A DNA stretch of 64,000 nt from Hanleya hanleyi (GCA_036873755.1 JAVTVY010039383.1:1-64000); one strand, 5' to 3'. Positions 12,701-24,242 are shown, numbered from the stretch's first letter. The notes: generated by a model not told the origin, from the letters alone. Translations and numbers: made by a program.

Positions 12701-12870
12701 CACCAGCATAATCCAGGCATACACAGGTTAAAATTACAAGCGTCTAGTCCGTCATTCATAATCCAGCCGTCGTCCATTACCATTTTGACAGTTCTAATAA
12801 ATTTGATCAGTCCAGATTTTATGGTGAAAAATTTCACGTCTTGTGATTGAATTATTAGAGGGATTATCAT
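9727..12870 (-). CDS. Penelope-like polyprotein: GIY-YIG endonuclease then RT
   Basis: 1,047 codons. Residues about 149-156 hold a CGHRGCLTC zinc-ligand-like motif. Residues about 189-290 form a GIY-YIG-type nuclease: IYLVSCKKCGQQCVGKT, then LHLRVNGHR (catalytic Arg), then RERELFWMLELGS with the catalytic Glu and PFGLND. Residues about 484-504 hold CDCESSNF...CKHIVTGDL and then KGPKYREP, a linker block known from Penelope-like proteins. The RT spans about 605-905: VIVPADKAPNN, WDFSTLYTTIPH, IGIPMGTNCAP, and RYIDDLL with the YIDD active site at 893-896. The nuclease precedes the RT, the reverse of canonical Penelope; this permuted order is known from the Naiad/Chlamys type. The first ~50 residues are translated terminal-repeat sequence, so initiation at Met51 or Met73 is more likely. 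The first Tyr of GIY-YIG is present, but the usual YVG is CVG. Confidence 0.9.
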   Translation of the reverse strand: MIIPLIIQSQDVKFFTIKSGLIKFIRTVKMVMDDGWIMNDGLDACNFNLCMPGLCWWTSCPRGRAPAHPTLIMNTTIRTNMKTDPRNLSAGFSAESLIVRNALRPFSIQMTDIFLTAKQGHDIKPCNIALDDCLAPNSTCNNFKISKCGHRGCLTCPLFNTSASFSSALTGNSYSVNSYVDLSCSTTNCIYLVSCKKCGQQCVGKTTQRLHLRVNGHRKSVRKKQLLIGRHFSGPDHGWDNFSIQIIDVVYPSTKDSPFGFERKIRERELFWMLELGSVFPFGLNDNVSGFGNATNRRSNISNITQLFKPHQRRHRSHGWRKFNSSMIHDHITLNYLVGLTNTPNSIHSLRTVLYALPLRALDQIARDIQQSASSGNIIPSKIIKVCQDIAYFRLYRPVNIIETSQDRLFLKLNYLDKGLDIINLLRILNDPEVRNAVPNYFKFTEPPCISYKYTKSIATKIFNYSNAVQEFNWNLYTSGGYSCDCESSNFIYTPCKHIVTGDLDVVSDKDLKLPLMKGPKYREPRRINLQADQKIVLSALEQYVIDWSKREKVELTVLADWLDLTKSKVVETIRHIDRSTLPQAKPVLRNLNSQEVLANLQSKFVIVPADKAPNNIIFICKYYYYQVLVKELSADIPSSNTSTYSQTAFTLEDLFNNHKKFLRERGICLPTNQNDIPKLYWTPKMHKSPYKARFIDGSRSCTTKLLSTLLTRALQEVKAFWERYCATISKNSGVECMWILKNSKCLTEELDAKGHIPYRHVSTWDFSTLYTTIPHQDLIDRLSSLIVSVFKKTDRRYINVGSHKAFFSSTTYKRYHSWDVSLFIELLEFLIKNIYVKFGNTIYQQHIGIPMGTNCAPLLADLYLFSYEYDYMQALSKIDPFKARSFSFTKRYIDDLLAVDNRYINDAVKDIYPPSLDLKETTDSPTGTSYLDLYLYKNEAGILSRRLYDKRDDYNFDIVNYPFLDSNIPVGPAYAVYISRLVAFARSCVKCEDFNQRHKTLVQKLKKDRAIPPSAYTQVFLKFGDTYRMLIAKYERSVQDLWRYVS
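12733..12785 (-). repeat. Penelope element internal terminal repeat (pLTR-like)
   Basis: Direct copy of the element's 3' end (compare 9,326-9,376), including GACGACGGCTGGATTATG and ACGGACTAGACGCTTGTAAT. A 3'-end copy placed upstream of the coding region is the pseudo-LTR layout produced by Penelope-type integration. It lies inside the annotated ORF and encodes residues about 30-47. I looked for hammerhead-ribozyme core sequences here and at the 3' end and found none. Confidence 0.8.
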
Positions 12871-12889
12871 AGGGGGAGTTCAGTTTTGA

Positions 12890-13257
12890 ATGATAATGAT
12901 GATGATGAAATCTAATGCTTTGGATCCTGGCTATTGTTCATACTCACAGTAAGTTTTATTCATCTATTCTAATGTCGGATGAACCAGGTTTAGGTTGGCA
13001 CTCACAAACAAAAATCTTTGGCTCTTCCTGTAAATTTGCAATAGCATGTTTATTTATTCAGTTGAACATTCAACTTTTAAGATTGTAAGAGGTTCTTTTT
13101 GTCGAGCGACTGCTTTGGAAGATCTTTTTAGTCGGGTGAGGGAGGACTGTGTCTTGGGTTATTTGAGCGAAATTGGTTTGTTGCATAAGTTTTAATGTGT
13201 GTATCTTTTAATGTGTTGGATTACTAAATTATTGGCTTGAGTACTTAGAATTTGTTT
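12890..13257. other. unannotated non-coding stretch
   Basis: Short ATGATG run at 12,894-12,908 and otherwise nothing recognised. Confidence 0.4.
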
Positions 13258-13330
13258 GATCGTCGCTATATAGCTAAAATATTGCTGAACGCGACGTTAA
13301 AGCTTAATTCTCTCTCTCTCTCTCTTTCAA
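13258..13330 (+). mobile_element. molluscan-type retroposon tail with CT microsatellite
   Basis: GATCGTCGCTATATAGC, then AATATTGCTGAACGCGACG, then TTAAAGCTTAATTC run directly into a CT dinucleotide tract. From memory, this CGCTATATAGC...AATATTGCTGA...GACGTTAAA layout followed by a microsatellite is a common 3' end of retroposons in gastropod and bivalve genomes. It is the main taxonomic hint in the window. The upstream body is not recognisable. Confidence 0.5.
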
Positions 13331-15140
13331 CTTCAAAAGGGAAATCGACCCATCTTGGTTCTTGATTTATACTGCCTACATACACTTCAGAAAAGTTCTG
13401 GCATAGCATTCACCCATATTCCTTATAGACAGTTATGAAACTGTGAGACAGTGTTACATTTACATCTTTTTTAATTTGCATATTTCAAAATGGTCTTAGT
13501 TCTTGGTTATACAAGCATGAAGAATGGGCTGTGTAGGGCATTGACGTCACACTACAACTCTGCCAAAGGGAAATATCTGTCTGTTAAAATGCTTTAATTT
13601 GCAAGACAGACACCATGAATTATTCCCCAAATTGGTTGATGATGGGGATAAAAAAAACAATTTAAAAATTGTGTACATAGATTGCAGAATATTTTGTTTG
13701 TAAGGTGTGGTAGGCTATTACGCAGCATTTGTTTAAATTCGTTTATCCGTGTTATCCGGGGTAATTACATGTATCTATATCGTGGTAATTTAGACCACCC
13801 ATAACTAGATTATTTAACAGCCTTTAATGTGGCTTCAAGCCATCTTTTTATACAGTTATGTTTTTATCAGTGTGCTCCACTTCCATTTATTAAGTCAACA
13901 CATCACATGTCCTTGGCCTCAAGTCAAGTCCAAACTTCTGTGATATGAAGCTTATGCCTTGAAATATCAAATATGAAATATAAAGCTCAGGGGTATTGTC
14001 ATTGTGGTGTCCGCCTGTTTGTCCGTCCGTTAATCTTTTTCTCCGAGCTTGATATCTTGTTTGGATAAAAAGTTGTGCCCAGCAGGGCTAAAACGCAATC
14101 AAACATACATATAAAACATACACAACTACAAACATCAGACAACAGATAAAACACGCATAAATATAATAGGGTGTCCAATTACCCGACAAATTGATATATG
14201 AATATGAAATAACATTGTCTTGATATATTATCATTCACCATGTTTTATTCGTTTTATTACTGAAGTAGCATAAACAATAATATGTGATTGGGGGGGGGGG
14301 AGTTGTTCGTGGGGGTTTCGTTCGCTGTGGGTTTCTCTGACCAGAGGTACCGGTATGTGATGTACCGGTACATCGAAGAGGACTTATTGATGACTTATGT
14401 GCCCAACTATCTCCCTCGGTCTCGCGCTACTGACGCGATTTCATGTGACTTCCACACGGCCATTTTCCTTCCACTTCTACTTTCGCTCTGACTCGTGACA
14501 GCTTACGTTCAATTTTCTTCTCCAGATCAGATCCGAACAATCTTGTTTCGCATGATTGAACATACCGCATCCAGAGAAATACATTCGGCCTTTACTCTAC
14601 AGTCCCAAAGGTAAATATATCCGAATAACTTAATCCTGCGGCCTGTTGCAGGTCAGGTCAGCTCGGCCTACACTGGCTCAAGACCATAATCCGCATTACC
14701 TGATTACCATTATTTAAGAAATAAAGGCTTGTTTTCCTGCGTAAAATTGCTCAGATATATGTAGGTAAAACGGACTTGCCCATTGTTTGAGGACATCACT
14801 TTGATTGCCACATTGTTTATTGCTTTTGTTTTGACAGTAGCAGACGACGGTCTGTTTCAACCTGTCCCCCCTTCTACATGCACGTTTGGAACATTCCATT
14901 TGGAATGTCCTGACGAAACTAGGTTGAAACCAGAGACAGTTTTTTTGTGATTAGATGTAGGAAATGACCCTATGCTTTTAATAGTAAAGACGTGGCAGAT
15001 GTGTTAGAATTGTCGATAGAATTATGACTCGATCAAGGTTAGTAAATTTACAAGTAGGCCTACATGTACAACATGTGAACTCTTGAACATGTGTGCGGTT
15101 GCAGACCGGGCAAGCCATTCTATCATAACCCACAGCACCC
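13331..15140. other. unannotated non-coding stretch
   Basis: AT-rich. At 13,990-14,035 there is a minus-oriented remnant (AGGGGTATTGTC, then GTCCGTCCG) like the microsatellite-hairpin end at 61,440-61,540. A G-run lies at 14,290-14,300. No credible gene; open frames are below 70 codons. Confidence 0.4.
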
Positions 15141-15925
15141 TACTGAATCAACAAGTATGATTATAGGTGAAAACCGCCGGTCACGTGTCAAATCACAGTC
15201 AATGGTAGGTTTTTCGGTGCTTTCGTTATCAAGCGTGGGCGAGTGTCTGACCAGACGACGGTGACCACAGCCGAAAATGAACGATTTTCAGCATATCGAT
15301 GATAGGTATGGTTACTGGTGTCCAGTCATTTTTTGAAGGAGAGATATCGTACTATGTTGTCACCAAATGTAGGGTTATTACTATTTCAAGTTAACAAAAA
15401 TTTTAAACATTTTTGCGGCGAGAGGTGTTTTTAGGTGTTGGTAGACAGTCCATGGTAGGTATTAGCATCGAATTATAGTGTGAGGAAATGAGCACAAAAT
15501 GAACACGTGGGAACTTACTACCTGCCCCATGTATCACTGACTCATTCATCTCTCGATTCCTTCCACTTGTGTGTGTTTAAGAGGAATATGAACCATTAAT
15601 AGTATATTCTCTGTCTGTCTGATATTACGACAGTCCATTGTATCATCATCGGACCGATCGACAGTCCATTGTAGGTCAACATGTACTTGTGAATGATGCA
15701 CAGAGAGCATATCGTCTGATCTAATGATTCGCCAAATGGACTGTCGCCAAGACAAATGGTAGCTACCATGGACTGTCGACATATCTGATATATAATCATA
15801 TGTTGCCTCATTATAACATTGCAGCTGTTATGCGGCTTCAATGTAAAGTGATCCAACCTACAGTTCATGGTCGCATGACAAATGGACTGGTGCATTCACC
15901 TATAATCATACTCGTCGATTCAGTA
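15140..15925. mobile_element. MITE-like element, ~30-bp TIRs, TA duplication
   Basis: The left terminus CTGAATCAACAAGTATGATT with continuation ATAGGTGAA starts at 15,143. The right terminus at 15,895-15,922 is its reverse complement, with two differences in about 30 bp. Both ends are flanked by TA (CCCTA before, TAACTTG after), fitting the TA target-site preference of Tc1/mariner and some other DNA transposons. The ~780-bp interior has no transposase frame and carries scattered repeats of a GACAGTCCATNGTAGGT motif in both orientations (about 15,190, 15,444, 15,658, 15,735, 15,770, 15,860). Interpreted as a non-autonomous DNA element. Confidence 0.75.
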
Positions 15926-16248
15926 ACTTGCACAGGCGAAGTAAATGTGGCATAGGCTTATGCTGTGTTTTGGTTGAATCATAATGTTTCATAATGTCTA
16001 CACAGTTGAAAATGTTTATGTGAAAGACCAATTATAGTAATAAAGATATGTCATTAACCTGTCCATATGTCGTTTACGTCGGTAGATATTACACACAATA
16101 CAGTTGTGCAAACGACGTTCACAAAAATTATAATCTCCTGGAGTGACATTTCCCCCAGTGGGCATTTCCCCCAGTGGACATTTCCCCCGCCCAATGTTTT
16201 CAGGTTATTTTGAACATAGTTTTTAAATAATTTGGCAATAACACATTT

Positions 16249-16279
<31 letters not shown>

Positions 16280-16675
16280 GGATATAAGGATTTCCACATA
16301 ATGTTTTACGATAATGAGCCACATAGTGATAAGATATTATACATATACACAGTATATATCAGTATTATACAGTCTGATAGCACATTTTAAAACATGTCTT
16401 AAAACATGTAGTATATAGCAGAACATTATCTGTTCGGAGGTCAGTGTCACGAAGCCATTTGACATGTTTGATGACAATAAAATTGAACTAATAGTCAGGG
16501 GGCCAGGAGCTGAACCTGGAAAGTGGTTCCAAAGTTTTTTTCTCAGTGTTTTCATTTTATATAGGTATTGTACTCTATGAAACTGCATGATGGCATTCTC
16601 CCATCATTGAGCATTTTCATATAACTGGTTTTATATAATTGCGGCTATCGGGACACAAAACATAATTGTTTCATT
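15926..16675. other. unannotated AT-rich stretch
   Basis: A triplicated GGNCATTTCCCCCAGTG microrepeat at 16,143-16,190 is the only structure noticed. No gene. Confidence 0.45.
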
Positions 16676-16678
16676 TTT

Positions 16679-17600
16679 ATACGCCCGCCAAAAGGCGAAC
16701 GTATTATGTGATAGCGGTTTCCGTCCGTGTGTCCGTCTGTCCGTCCCTCGTGTCCGGTCTATATCTGGGACAGTTTTCTATCTAAAGTTCCAATGTTTGA
16801 TGAGTGGATACCCTACGGGGAGACGATGTGTCGCATACCAAAATGAAGGTCGAGGTCAGAGGTCAAAGGTCACTGGCCTGAAAAACAGGAAATCACTGAA
16901 GTGTTCGTGTCCGATCTATATCTGTGAATGTTTTCTATCCACAGTTACTTTTTTTGTGAGTGGATATGCTAGGTGGAGACGATGTGTCGCATACCAAAAT
17001 TAAGGTCGAGGTCGGAGGTCAAAGGTCACTGTTCCTTAAAATCAGGAAATCGTTGATCATTGACAGTTTTCTATCTACAGATCTAATTTTTGGTGAGTGG
17101 ATGCCCTAGGGGAACGATGTGTTGCATATCGAATGTAGGTCGAGGTCAGAGGTCAAAGGTCAGTGTGACCGAAAATCAGAAAATCATAACAAAATTCTAA
17201 TTTTTTGTGAGTGGATTCAATACGGGGAAACGAAGTTTCGCATACCAAAAAATTAGGTCGAGGTCGAAGGTTAAAGGTCACTGTGACCCCAAAAGCAGGA
17301 AATTATTAAAAATAACATTTTTTTTGTGTCAGTAGATACATTAGGGGGACACGATGTGTCACATACCAAAATTTAGGTCAAGGCCACTGTGACCCCAAAA
17401 TTGTGAAAAATCATGATTTTTTGTGTCCATTGAGTATTTACGGGTAGACGTTTTGTCATGTACCAAAATTTAGGTGAATGTCAATAGTCAAGGTCACTGT
17501 GACCCCAGAATCAAGAAATCTTTAAAAATTACTCTTTTTGTGTCAGTAGGTCAAGGTCACTGTGATCCCAAAATCAAGAAATCATTAAGAGTCACATTTT
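16679..17600 (-). mobile_element. tandem-repeat element with microsatellite-hairpin end (family f)
   Basis: Minus-oriented. About six degenerate units of 110-190 bp are marked by GTGAGTGGAT, GACGATGTGTCGCATACC, and GGTCGAGGTCAGAGGTCAAAGGTCAC-like blocks. The minus-strand 3' end has a CGGA-type microsatellite (16,720-16,748), a spacer, a hairpin (GCC-TTTT-GGC core, 16,681-16,702) and then ATAAAAATG. The layout matches families a, b, d and e in this window and resembles bivalve pearl / Helentron-like non-autonomous elements. No Rep-helicase coding. The 5' end is unclear. Confidence 0.65.
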
Positions 17601-20110
17601 CATATGCCTATGTTAGGTTGGAGTATTCAGATTTCTCTCCCCTACATGTGTATGGCATTTGTCCTGTGAAGTTGTCTCCCATGTTTGAAACAGCTACATT
17701 TAGTTAAACTGTTGTGAAATAAAAACCATACATCTACTAATTTAACGGGGAGAGGGGTTCTTTTTATTGACTCAAGAACAAAGGTTTACTTCATCACTTT
17801 CTTCTTCCTTCATGAAAAATTCTCTCGCCTGAAAGAAATCCATTTGCAGGAAAACTACTATTTTCTTGTGTTTGACTTGTCGATTTCAGTGTGGGATATG
17901 TGTCTGCTCTCGGCTCTTGTTTCAAGGTCAACTAGTTACCAAGAGTTGAGCCCATTTTAGTTTATCATTCAATATAAGATGTGATATATGTAACATTCTC
18001 AGAAGCACAAAATTGTAGACCTTTCTCTGGATTGCTAGCTACCAATTGAAATCAAGGCTACAAAACAACCTTGAAGTTTGGACCAATGTAATTTCAGATA
18101 TACGGGCGTATATTGAAGCCCCTTGGGCTCTTGTTCCGGGGCTGAGCTAATGTCACATTGAAAAAGAACAATGAGAAATGCATTTTTCCTGAATTCGGTT
18201 GTTCTGTTTGTAACCCAGTGCATCATACAATTTGTGTTAAACATGATGTACATGTATATATTGCCATCTCTGTACATGTATGTTTATATTAATTGTTTTT
18301 CCTTGGTTTGTTTGTGCGCAAGCAAATCCCAAATCCTAGGAGATGGTTTACCGGGACATTTTTGGTGATTCGAATTAGTTCTTGAGTCAATACTTCTGAT
18401 ATACAATCTCGTACATTTTATCCCCGATGGTTGTTTTGAATTAGCATGTCAGCAACCCAAACCTGCTGTTTTGCTTTGACTTAGGATGTGTATTTCATCC
18501 CTACATGTACATCAAAGCAGTTCGGCCCATGATGAAATCCAAACCAGTCACATCTCATACCTCACAGTGGATTGGCATAATCAGCTGGCTTAGTACGTTC
18601 ATTGATTGGTTTGATTTAGGGGGAACCCCTTGACCTATTTATATCCAGAACTAGTATGGGCAACTAACCAAGCCAGTGTATCGATCCTAACAGTTCGGTT
18701 GATACACTGGCTCGCGAGGATGCCCTGGAGAGCCTCCGGAGAGAAAAGCACAGACTGACTGTGTACACCACCCATGTTGATAACTAAATAAATATTTTTA
18801 TTGTTGAGCTGTTCGATGAATTTGGAAAATTAGTGTACATCTGGCTTGCAATTGTTTCCTTGTTCTTGTTTTGTACTAATATGAACCTAAAACTGAACTG
18901 TGAGAAAAGGGAGATTCTCATCATATTTCTCTTCTTGAATTAGAGATGCACTATATACATATTAAATAAAGCTTTGTATGGTACATGTACATTGGTGTTT
19001 GTGTCACTTGCGTCACTTGTGTCAGCAATCAGCAATTGCCGAGGTAAATGTCGTAGCATAATCATTTCACCTCAGCAATATTTAACATGGTGTTAAATAG
19101 CAATTATTTTAACATGACTTTATTTTTGCCGATGTGAGTTTTCCGAATTGTGTGGGCTGGTTATTTTGACTGGGTATAAAATAAGTTGTAAAACCGACAA
19201 TAAATAGCTGTCAGACATGCCTGATTAAAATTTGACCTTCTCTTATCCTACTCATTCTCATGGCATCAGATTGTATGCCCTCTGATTCAATCTAATAAAA
19301 ATTAAATCCTATCTACTGTCCCATTTGGTTATGCCGCATGTAGGATCTAACCGGCTTGCAGTAACATGAGTATCAACCAATCCAGAAAACAATACATAGT
19401 TCTTTGAAGGGAACATACTGTTAGGGGCTTTTCGGTTGGCTCGGTCATGTCAGCTGCATCCAACGCCATGCGGGCCGGGTATCTTTTGATGTTGCAGTGC
19501 TCTCGTCAGTTTAGCACCATAACGCGAGATAGAAGTGGACTGGTCCTTGGGTTGAAGCGTAGGCGACGATCCTATCTCCTCTCCCCTACTGCAAGTAAAG
19601 TACTTAAAATACGGGCATGATGTCCTAAGTTTATTAAATATTCACGAACTGGGCCCTCTGAACATCAAATTTAATTGAAATCTGTAAGGTCCTACATAGC
19701 GACATATACGACCATGACGACTGTGGAGCAAAGATAGGATATCAATTTATTAATTGGCCTTTGATTACTCTCTGATTGCACTAGGGTAAAATCATATCAG
19801 GCAGTTTTTGTGTGCATGGCTCTCGGGCCAATCAGCTTCGTCCACTTGTAAAAGGAGCGGAGTGGGTTCAGCATGTCACAGCTAAAGAAGACATACCGTG
19901 TGTTTTTGTGTAATAATTTAGTATAAACCTGTTACGGTAATTCTTTTACAAGATTTACTGAATGCAGTTCCCATCTCCCTCCTATGCAAATACGTGCTTC
20001 CTGTGCCGACCGAAATCGATATAGACTGAACGCACATGTGGGCCCTTTCACCGACTTTTAGCAGGCTACAAACTCTGGCAATGGAAGAATGACCCTACTT
20101 TGCATAGTAT
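17601..20110. other. unannotated non-coding stretch
   Basis: No gene or repeat array. A perfect 12-bp-stem hairpin (AGCCAGTGTATC / GATACACTGGCT) is listed separately at 18,671-18,712. Open frames are short and compositionally ordinary. Confidence 0.4.
18671..18712. repeat. 12-bp perfect inverted repeat
   Basis: AGCCAGTGTATC at 18,671-18,682 pairs with GATACACTGGCT at 18,701-18,712 across an 18-nt loop. The stem could be a small terminator-like or cruciform structure, or the scar of a small inverted element. No adjacent gene is seen. Confidence 0.7.
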
Positions 20111-20114
20111 ATGC

Positions 20115-20936
20115 CGCAGTGAAGGATATATATCCACCTTCACTGGATTTGAAGGAAACTACAGATAGCCCTACAGGCACATCATATTTAGATCTCTATC
20201 TCTATAAAAATGAAGCGGGCATTCTCTCTCGTCGACTTTATGACAAAAGAGATGATTACAATTTCGACATCGTAAACTATCCCTTTCTGGATAGTAATAT
20301 TCCAGTGGGACCTGCATATGGCGTATACATATCTCGCTTAGTAGCATTTGCTAGATCCTGTGTTAGATGTGATGATTTTAATCAACGTCACAAAACATTG
20401 TTGCAGAAACTTATAAAACAGGGCTATTCCACCAAGCGCCTCCACTCAAAGTTTCTCAAATTTGGCGATACATATCGCATGCTGATAGCAAAATACGAAC
20501 GTAGCGTGCAAGATCTATGGCGCTACGTTTCGTAACTTGTGTCTAATTCCGCTTAACCCGGGGCTAGGGGCCGTATGAACCCATGTACTTCAAGATCCTC
20601 ATGGTACTCATATGAACAGTCACAATCAAAGCGTGACTGAGATACATCATTCTTTAGATGACGACTTTACAACGAATATTATGGATTAAGAATACTGATC
20701 AGCGATACGGATTTGATATTTTTGGAACATCATGATGTCTTGCCGGCATCATTGAAAACTGTTGACCGCTTCTCTCTTGCAGGAAACAAGCCTATGTTTA
20801 TGTATACTATGATTGTCTTTTGAATTTGGTGCTAATACTGTTATATGGAATATGGAATAGGTCTTTGGATTATGGACGCGGATATTCTCTAATGGACGAC
20901 GGCTGGATTATGAATGACGGACTAGACGCTTGTAAT
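20115..20936 (+). mobile_element. 5'-truncated Penelope-like element copy
   Basis: Closely matches the 3' quarter of the 9.3-12.9 kb element, in opposite orientation. Homology starts abruptly at about 20,115 (CGCAGTGAAGG) and ends at the common 3' terminus CTTGTAAT at 20,936. It keeps the 3' untranslated region and terminal repeat. Abrupt 5' truncation is usual for target-primed retroelements. Confidence 0.95.
20116..20535 (+). pseudogene. C-terminal fragment of Penelope-like RT protein
   Basis: Encodes about 140 residues equivalent to positions ~908-1,047 of the full-length protein, from AVKDIYPPSLDLKETTD to the shared end DLWRYVS. The palm with the YIDD active site is missing, so the copy cannot be functional. 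One internal stretch (residues after KLIKQG) is out of frame relative to the intact copy: small indels give KRLHSKF in place of SAYTQVF before the frame is restored. The apparent Met upstream at 20,089 lies in flanking DNA. Confidence 0.9.
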
Positions 20937-20939
20937 ATT

Positions 20940-22880
20940 CATGATTTTTGTTTTAGTGCCAAAACACTGGTGAAGGGACAACATTTTGTATCTACTACTT
21001 TTGTAGGGTAGCCTCGTCAGATTAAATGTACCTATATTATAAAGCTGAATGTTGCTGAACCTTAATTTAGGCATTGAAATGACGTCATCAGAAGTATCAG
21101 TTGATTTTGTGACCATACTGTATGTATAGAATGGATGATGCCTTGGTCATGGTGCCCAAGGCCAAAAGATGATGTACATTTCTTCATTGAGTTGATTCAT
21201 ATTTCATTAATGTTTTCATAATTGAAGATGGAGACAGAGTGCCGGAATTGACTGGAAGAATTCTTTGGATCATTTGAAGAACTGGGGAGATAATATTCAT
21301 AATTTTAGCTAAGAATCCATTCATCCATCATAAAAATGGCAACTTTTAGTACTCTTAGTAATAATCACATACAAAGGTTTGTCTACAGAGATGAAAGACA
21401 TATATTTATAGATTTTGTTTCACATTCTGCTTCAAAAATGCAATATCAGAAGTATTCAACTCATAGCCGAAATTTGGGAAAACAGCAGAAATATTACACC
21501 ATTTCACCTTCAAAAATGGCCTGACAGAATCTGGTCACAATTGCAGACACCTTTAACTCTCCCGTAAATTCCATGATGACAAGCTATATGCTGTTTTATA
21601 TCATATCGTACTTGATTTGTTGAGAACTTAATTGTGCTTTAATTTGTTTACATGTGAACATTTCATTTAAAAACCACCTGCTATGCCTACTTAATTCTCT
21701 CTCTCTATTGCGTACATGTATGTTGAAGAATTATGTCTGATCCAAGTCCGAGACATGAATGATCATTTTGAATATGCTGATTTCAGACCTTGGCAAGATT
21801 ACTATACTGTGAAGCTTGTACAATCGTACTGGTTGTCAGCACATGATTGAAGAAAAGAAGCTTTCTTATTGGAAAGAATTCCCAATAATGCGAGCGAGTT
21901 ACAGTTCGTGTCTTGTATGCTTGAAACAGGGAAAGTAACATATTTTTATACTTATTCTGTAAACTTTACATCGCGGGAGATGTTTTTTCGCAGTTTGTTG
22001 ATTGTCGATGCGAATTATCTGCCGGGATCGCCAGCGGGAAAATAGGACGCTAGTAATTTGCGCAAACAGTTTGTGTATATGTGAAACAAAATACATTTCA
22101 GATGTTGGGTTATATTCTGTCGACAGTTTTATATTTCTTCACAGTGTGTTAGTATTACGTATGAGAAATGATAACATTTCCGGTTTTACGGTTGATGAAA
22201 CATATGTAACTTTGTTCATTTATTGAACAGATTTGCAATCGATTGTAGCGCTTTGCATCATTTTTTTTTATTAATGGAAATTACTGTGTAAATCATAAGT
22301 AGTTTGAAAATTGCTATATGAAGTTAAAATGCCTAAATGGTAGAAAAAAAGCTTTGAAAAATGAACAAAATAGTGGTTCGGGAGAGATGCCTGTATGCAG
22401 CTGAAGTGGAGAAATCTGGCAGCCACGTCTGACGACGACACGCAATATATCGTGTCTCCTGGAGCGAACAGCTTCGCCAGGCGAGCCAAGCGGTAGGCCC
22501 CCACGCCTGGCCGAGATTGTTACCTCTGCAGGTGTTGTGTTAGCGGGCGTCAGCTAATCAACAAGTGTCTGGCTCTTATCATTGCTTATCCAGGCGCGAG
22601 ATGTACTCCACAAAGACAGTATTATAGTGTTTTGTTTGTGCATCACGTACGGTATATCTTATGCTATGACAATTTCCTTCAAATTCAATACATTGTACAG
22701 ATATCTGGTACCAGTAGACGTAGAATATAACTTGTTTGGGTGGCATGAAGCTGGAAATTAATCAGCAAATAAAGACGTTCTTATTGACAAGTACTTCTTG
22801 CATAAATTATTAACCGGCCACGTGGACGTTCCGTTACAAATACCCACCAAATTAGTTACAAAGAAGACAATGAAATTCAA
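20940..22880. other. unannotated non-coding stretch
   Basis: No recognisable gene. A GC-richer island at 22,380-22,560 contains short inverted motifs (GGAGCGAACAGCTTCGCC) and an 80-codon minus open frame without identifiable domains. Confidence 0.4.
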
Positions 22881-23645
22881 ACCCATTTTCCATAGTATTG
22901 TAAATAAAAATTCTAAATGGAAAATTTAGTGTTTACAGTATTGGAAATATATTAAGTTCAAATGTAATGGCTAAACTGCAGATTTGCATCACATACCTAT
23001 GGAATAGTTCAAATTGAACAATTGAATGGCGATGATAACATTGTGCATTTGAATTACTTTAACGTGTAATAATCGTAATTTTGGATGCGGTGGTTAAATG
23101 TAATTCTTCGCCAGATATCTATAAAATGATAGCAAATAAAGCTATCAAAACAAACATTTCACATATACATTTACAGTATTGTAAATGAAACTGTAAGGTG
23201 TAAAATGATTTCATACGTAGCTACCATCATAGCAAATAAAACTGTAATATTCACCATACATTCACACGTGTATGTGGAAGAGGTAGATATAAGTATTCCT
23301 TTTGAAATGATTTAATATGTACCTAATAGCGTAGCAAATAAAATGGTATTATACCCCATACATTTAAACATCTATGGGGTAGATGTAAATATAAATATTT
23401 TCTTTGAAATGATTTAATATGTGCCTACCATTATAGCAAATAAAATTGTAATATACACCATTCCTTTGCGCATCTGTGAAATAAATGTAAATATAAGTAT
23501 TCTTTTTCAAATGATTTCATATATAGCTACCAGCTTAGCAAATAAAATAGATTTATACACTAACATTTACACATCTAGAGGATAGTTGTAAATATAAACA
23601 TTTTATTTGCATTGTTTTGAGATATAGATGCCATAGTTCGAAATT
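22880..23645. repeat. degenerate AT-rich tandem repeats, ~105-bp period
   Basis: AGCAAATAAA plus a variable base recurs near 23,133, 23,230, 23,333, 23,437 and 23,537. Between copies lie conserved blocks CATACATTTA-like, GTAGATGTAAATATAA and GAAATGATTTAATATG. Units are diverged, so this is an old array. No coding potential. Confidence 0.75.
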
Positions 23646-24242
23646 TACGGTTAAGTTTCATCTTATTTGCCATATATATCACGCAATGGTCAATATAACT
23701 ACAGCAATTCACATATATTTATTACAGGTTTGAAAGTGGCTAAATATAACTGATAGATTTGCATTCGGGTCACTACAATAGCGAATGTATTCAAATAAAT
23801 GAGATTTATTTGCAAAACATTATCGTGCGTTGTATATCTATAGTAATTAGGGACTCTCCAAGGTACGACATGCACAATAAATGTATCCAAAGGAAACCTT
23901 AAATGTATTGTAAATGTATGTGAAATGTATGGGAAAGACCAAGATTCGACATAGCCCATGAAACCATGGAACTCTAAAAACATTTACTACAGTGGTGAAT
24001 TTGGGGCTGTCAATCATACAGAATACATGAACAACATTCTTAAATATAACATGAAATATGGGAATCCAATTTTATGAGCCCTACCTCTCCGATCACATCG
24101 ACATATACGTCAAATGAATGCAAATGTTACTTATAATTACCAGCGTAAAACTTAGTGTTCAAATAATTGGAAATAAAACCATTATATTCACCTTACATGC
24201 TGACCGTATATTAAATATAATTAAAATGACGTTTTTATGTAG
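23646..24242. other. unannotated AT-rich stretch
   Basis: Nothing recognised. Ends abruptly at the start of the 2.45-kb repeat. Confidence 0.4.

Larger units (their letters stand above)
9326..12870 (-). mobile_element. Penelope-like retroelement, full-length copy
   Basis: An EN-positive Penelope-like element on the minus strand. Its 3' terminus is at 9,326, where the minus strand reads CGGACTAGACGCTTGTAAT. The same terminal sequence recurs as an internal direct repeat at about 12,733-12,785, overlapping the ORF start, which fits the pseudo-LTR arrangement of this class. Two truncated relatives in the window (20,115-20,936 and 31,145-31,298) stop at the same base. The 3' untranslated part is about 400 bp (9,326-9,726). 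The exact 5' boundary was not determined. The ORF is uninterrupted over 3.1 kb, so the copy is probably young. Confidence 0.9.
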
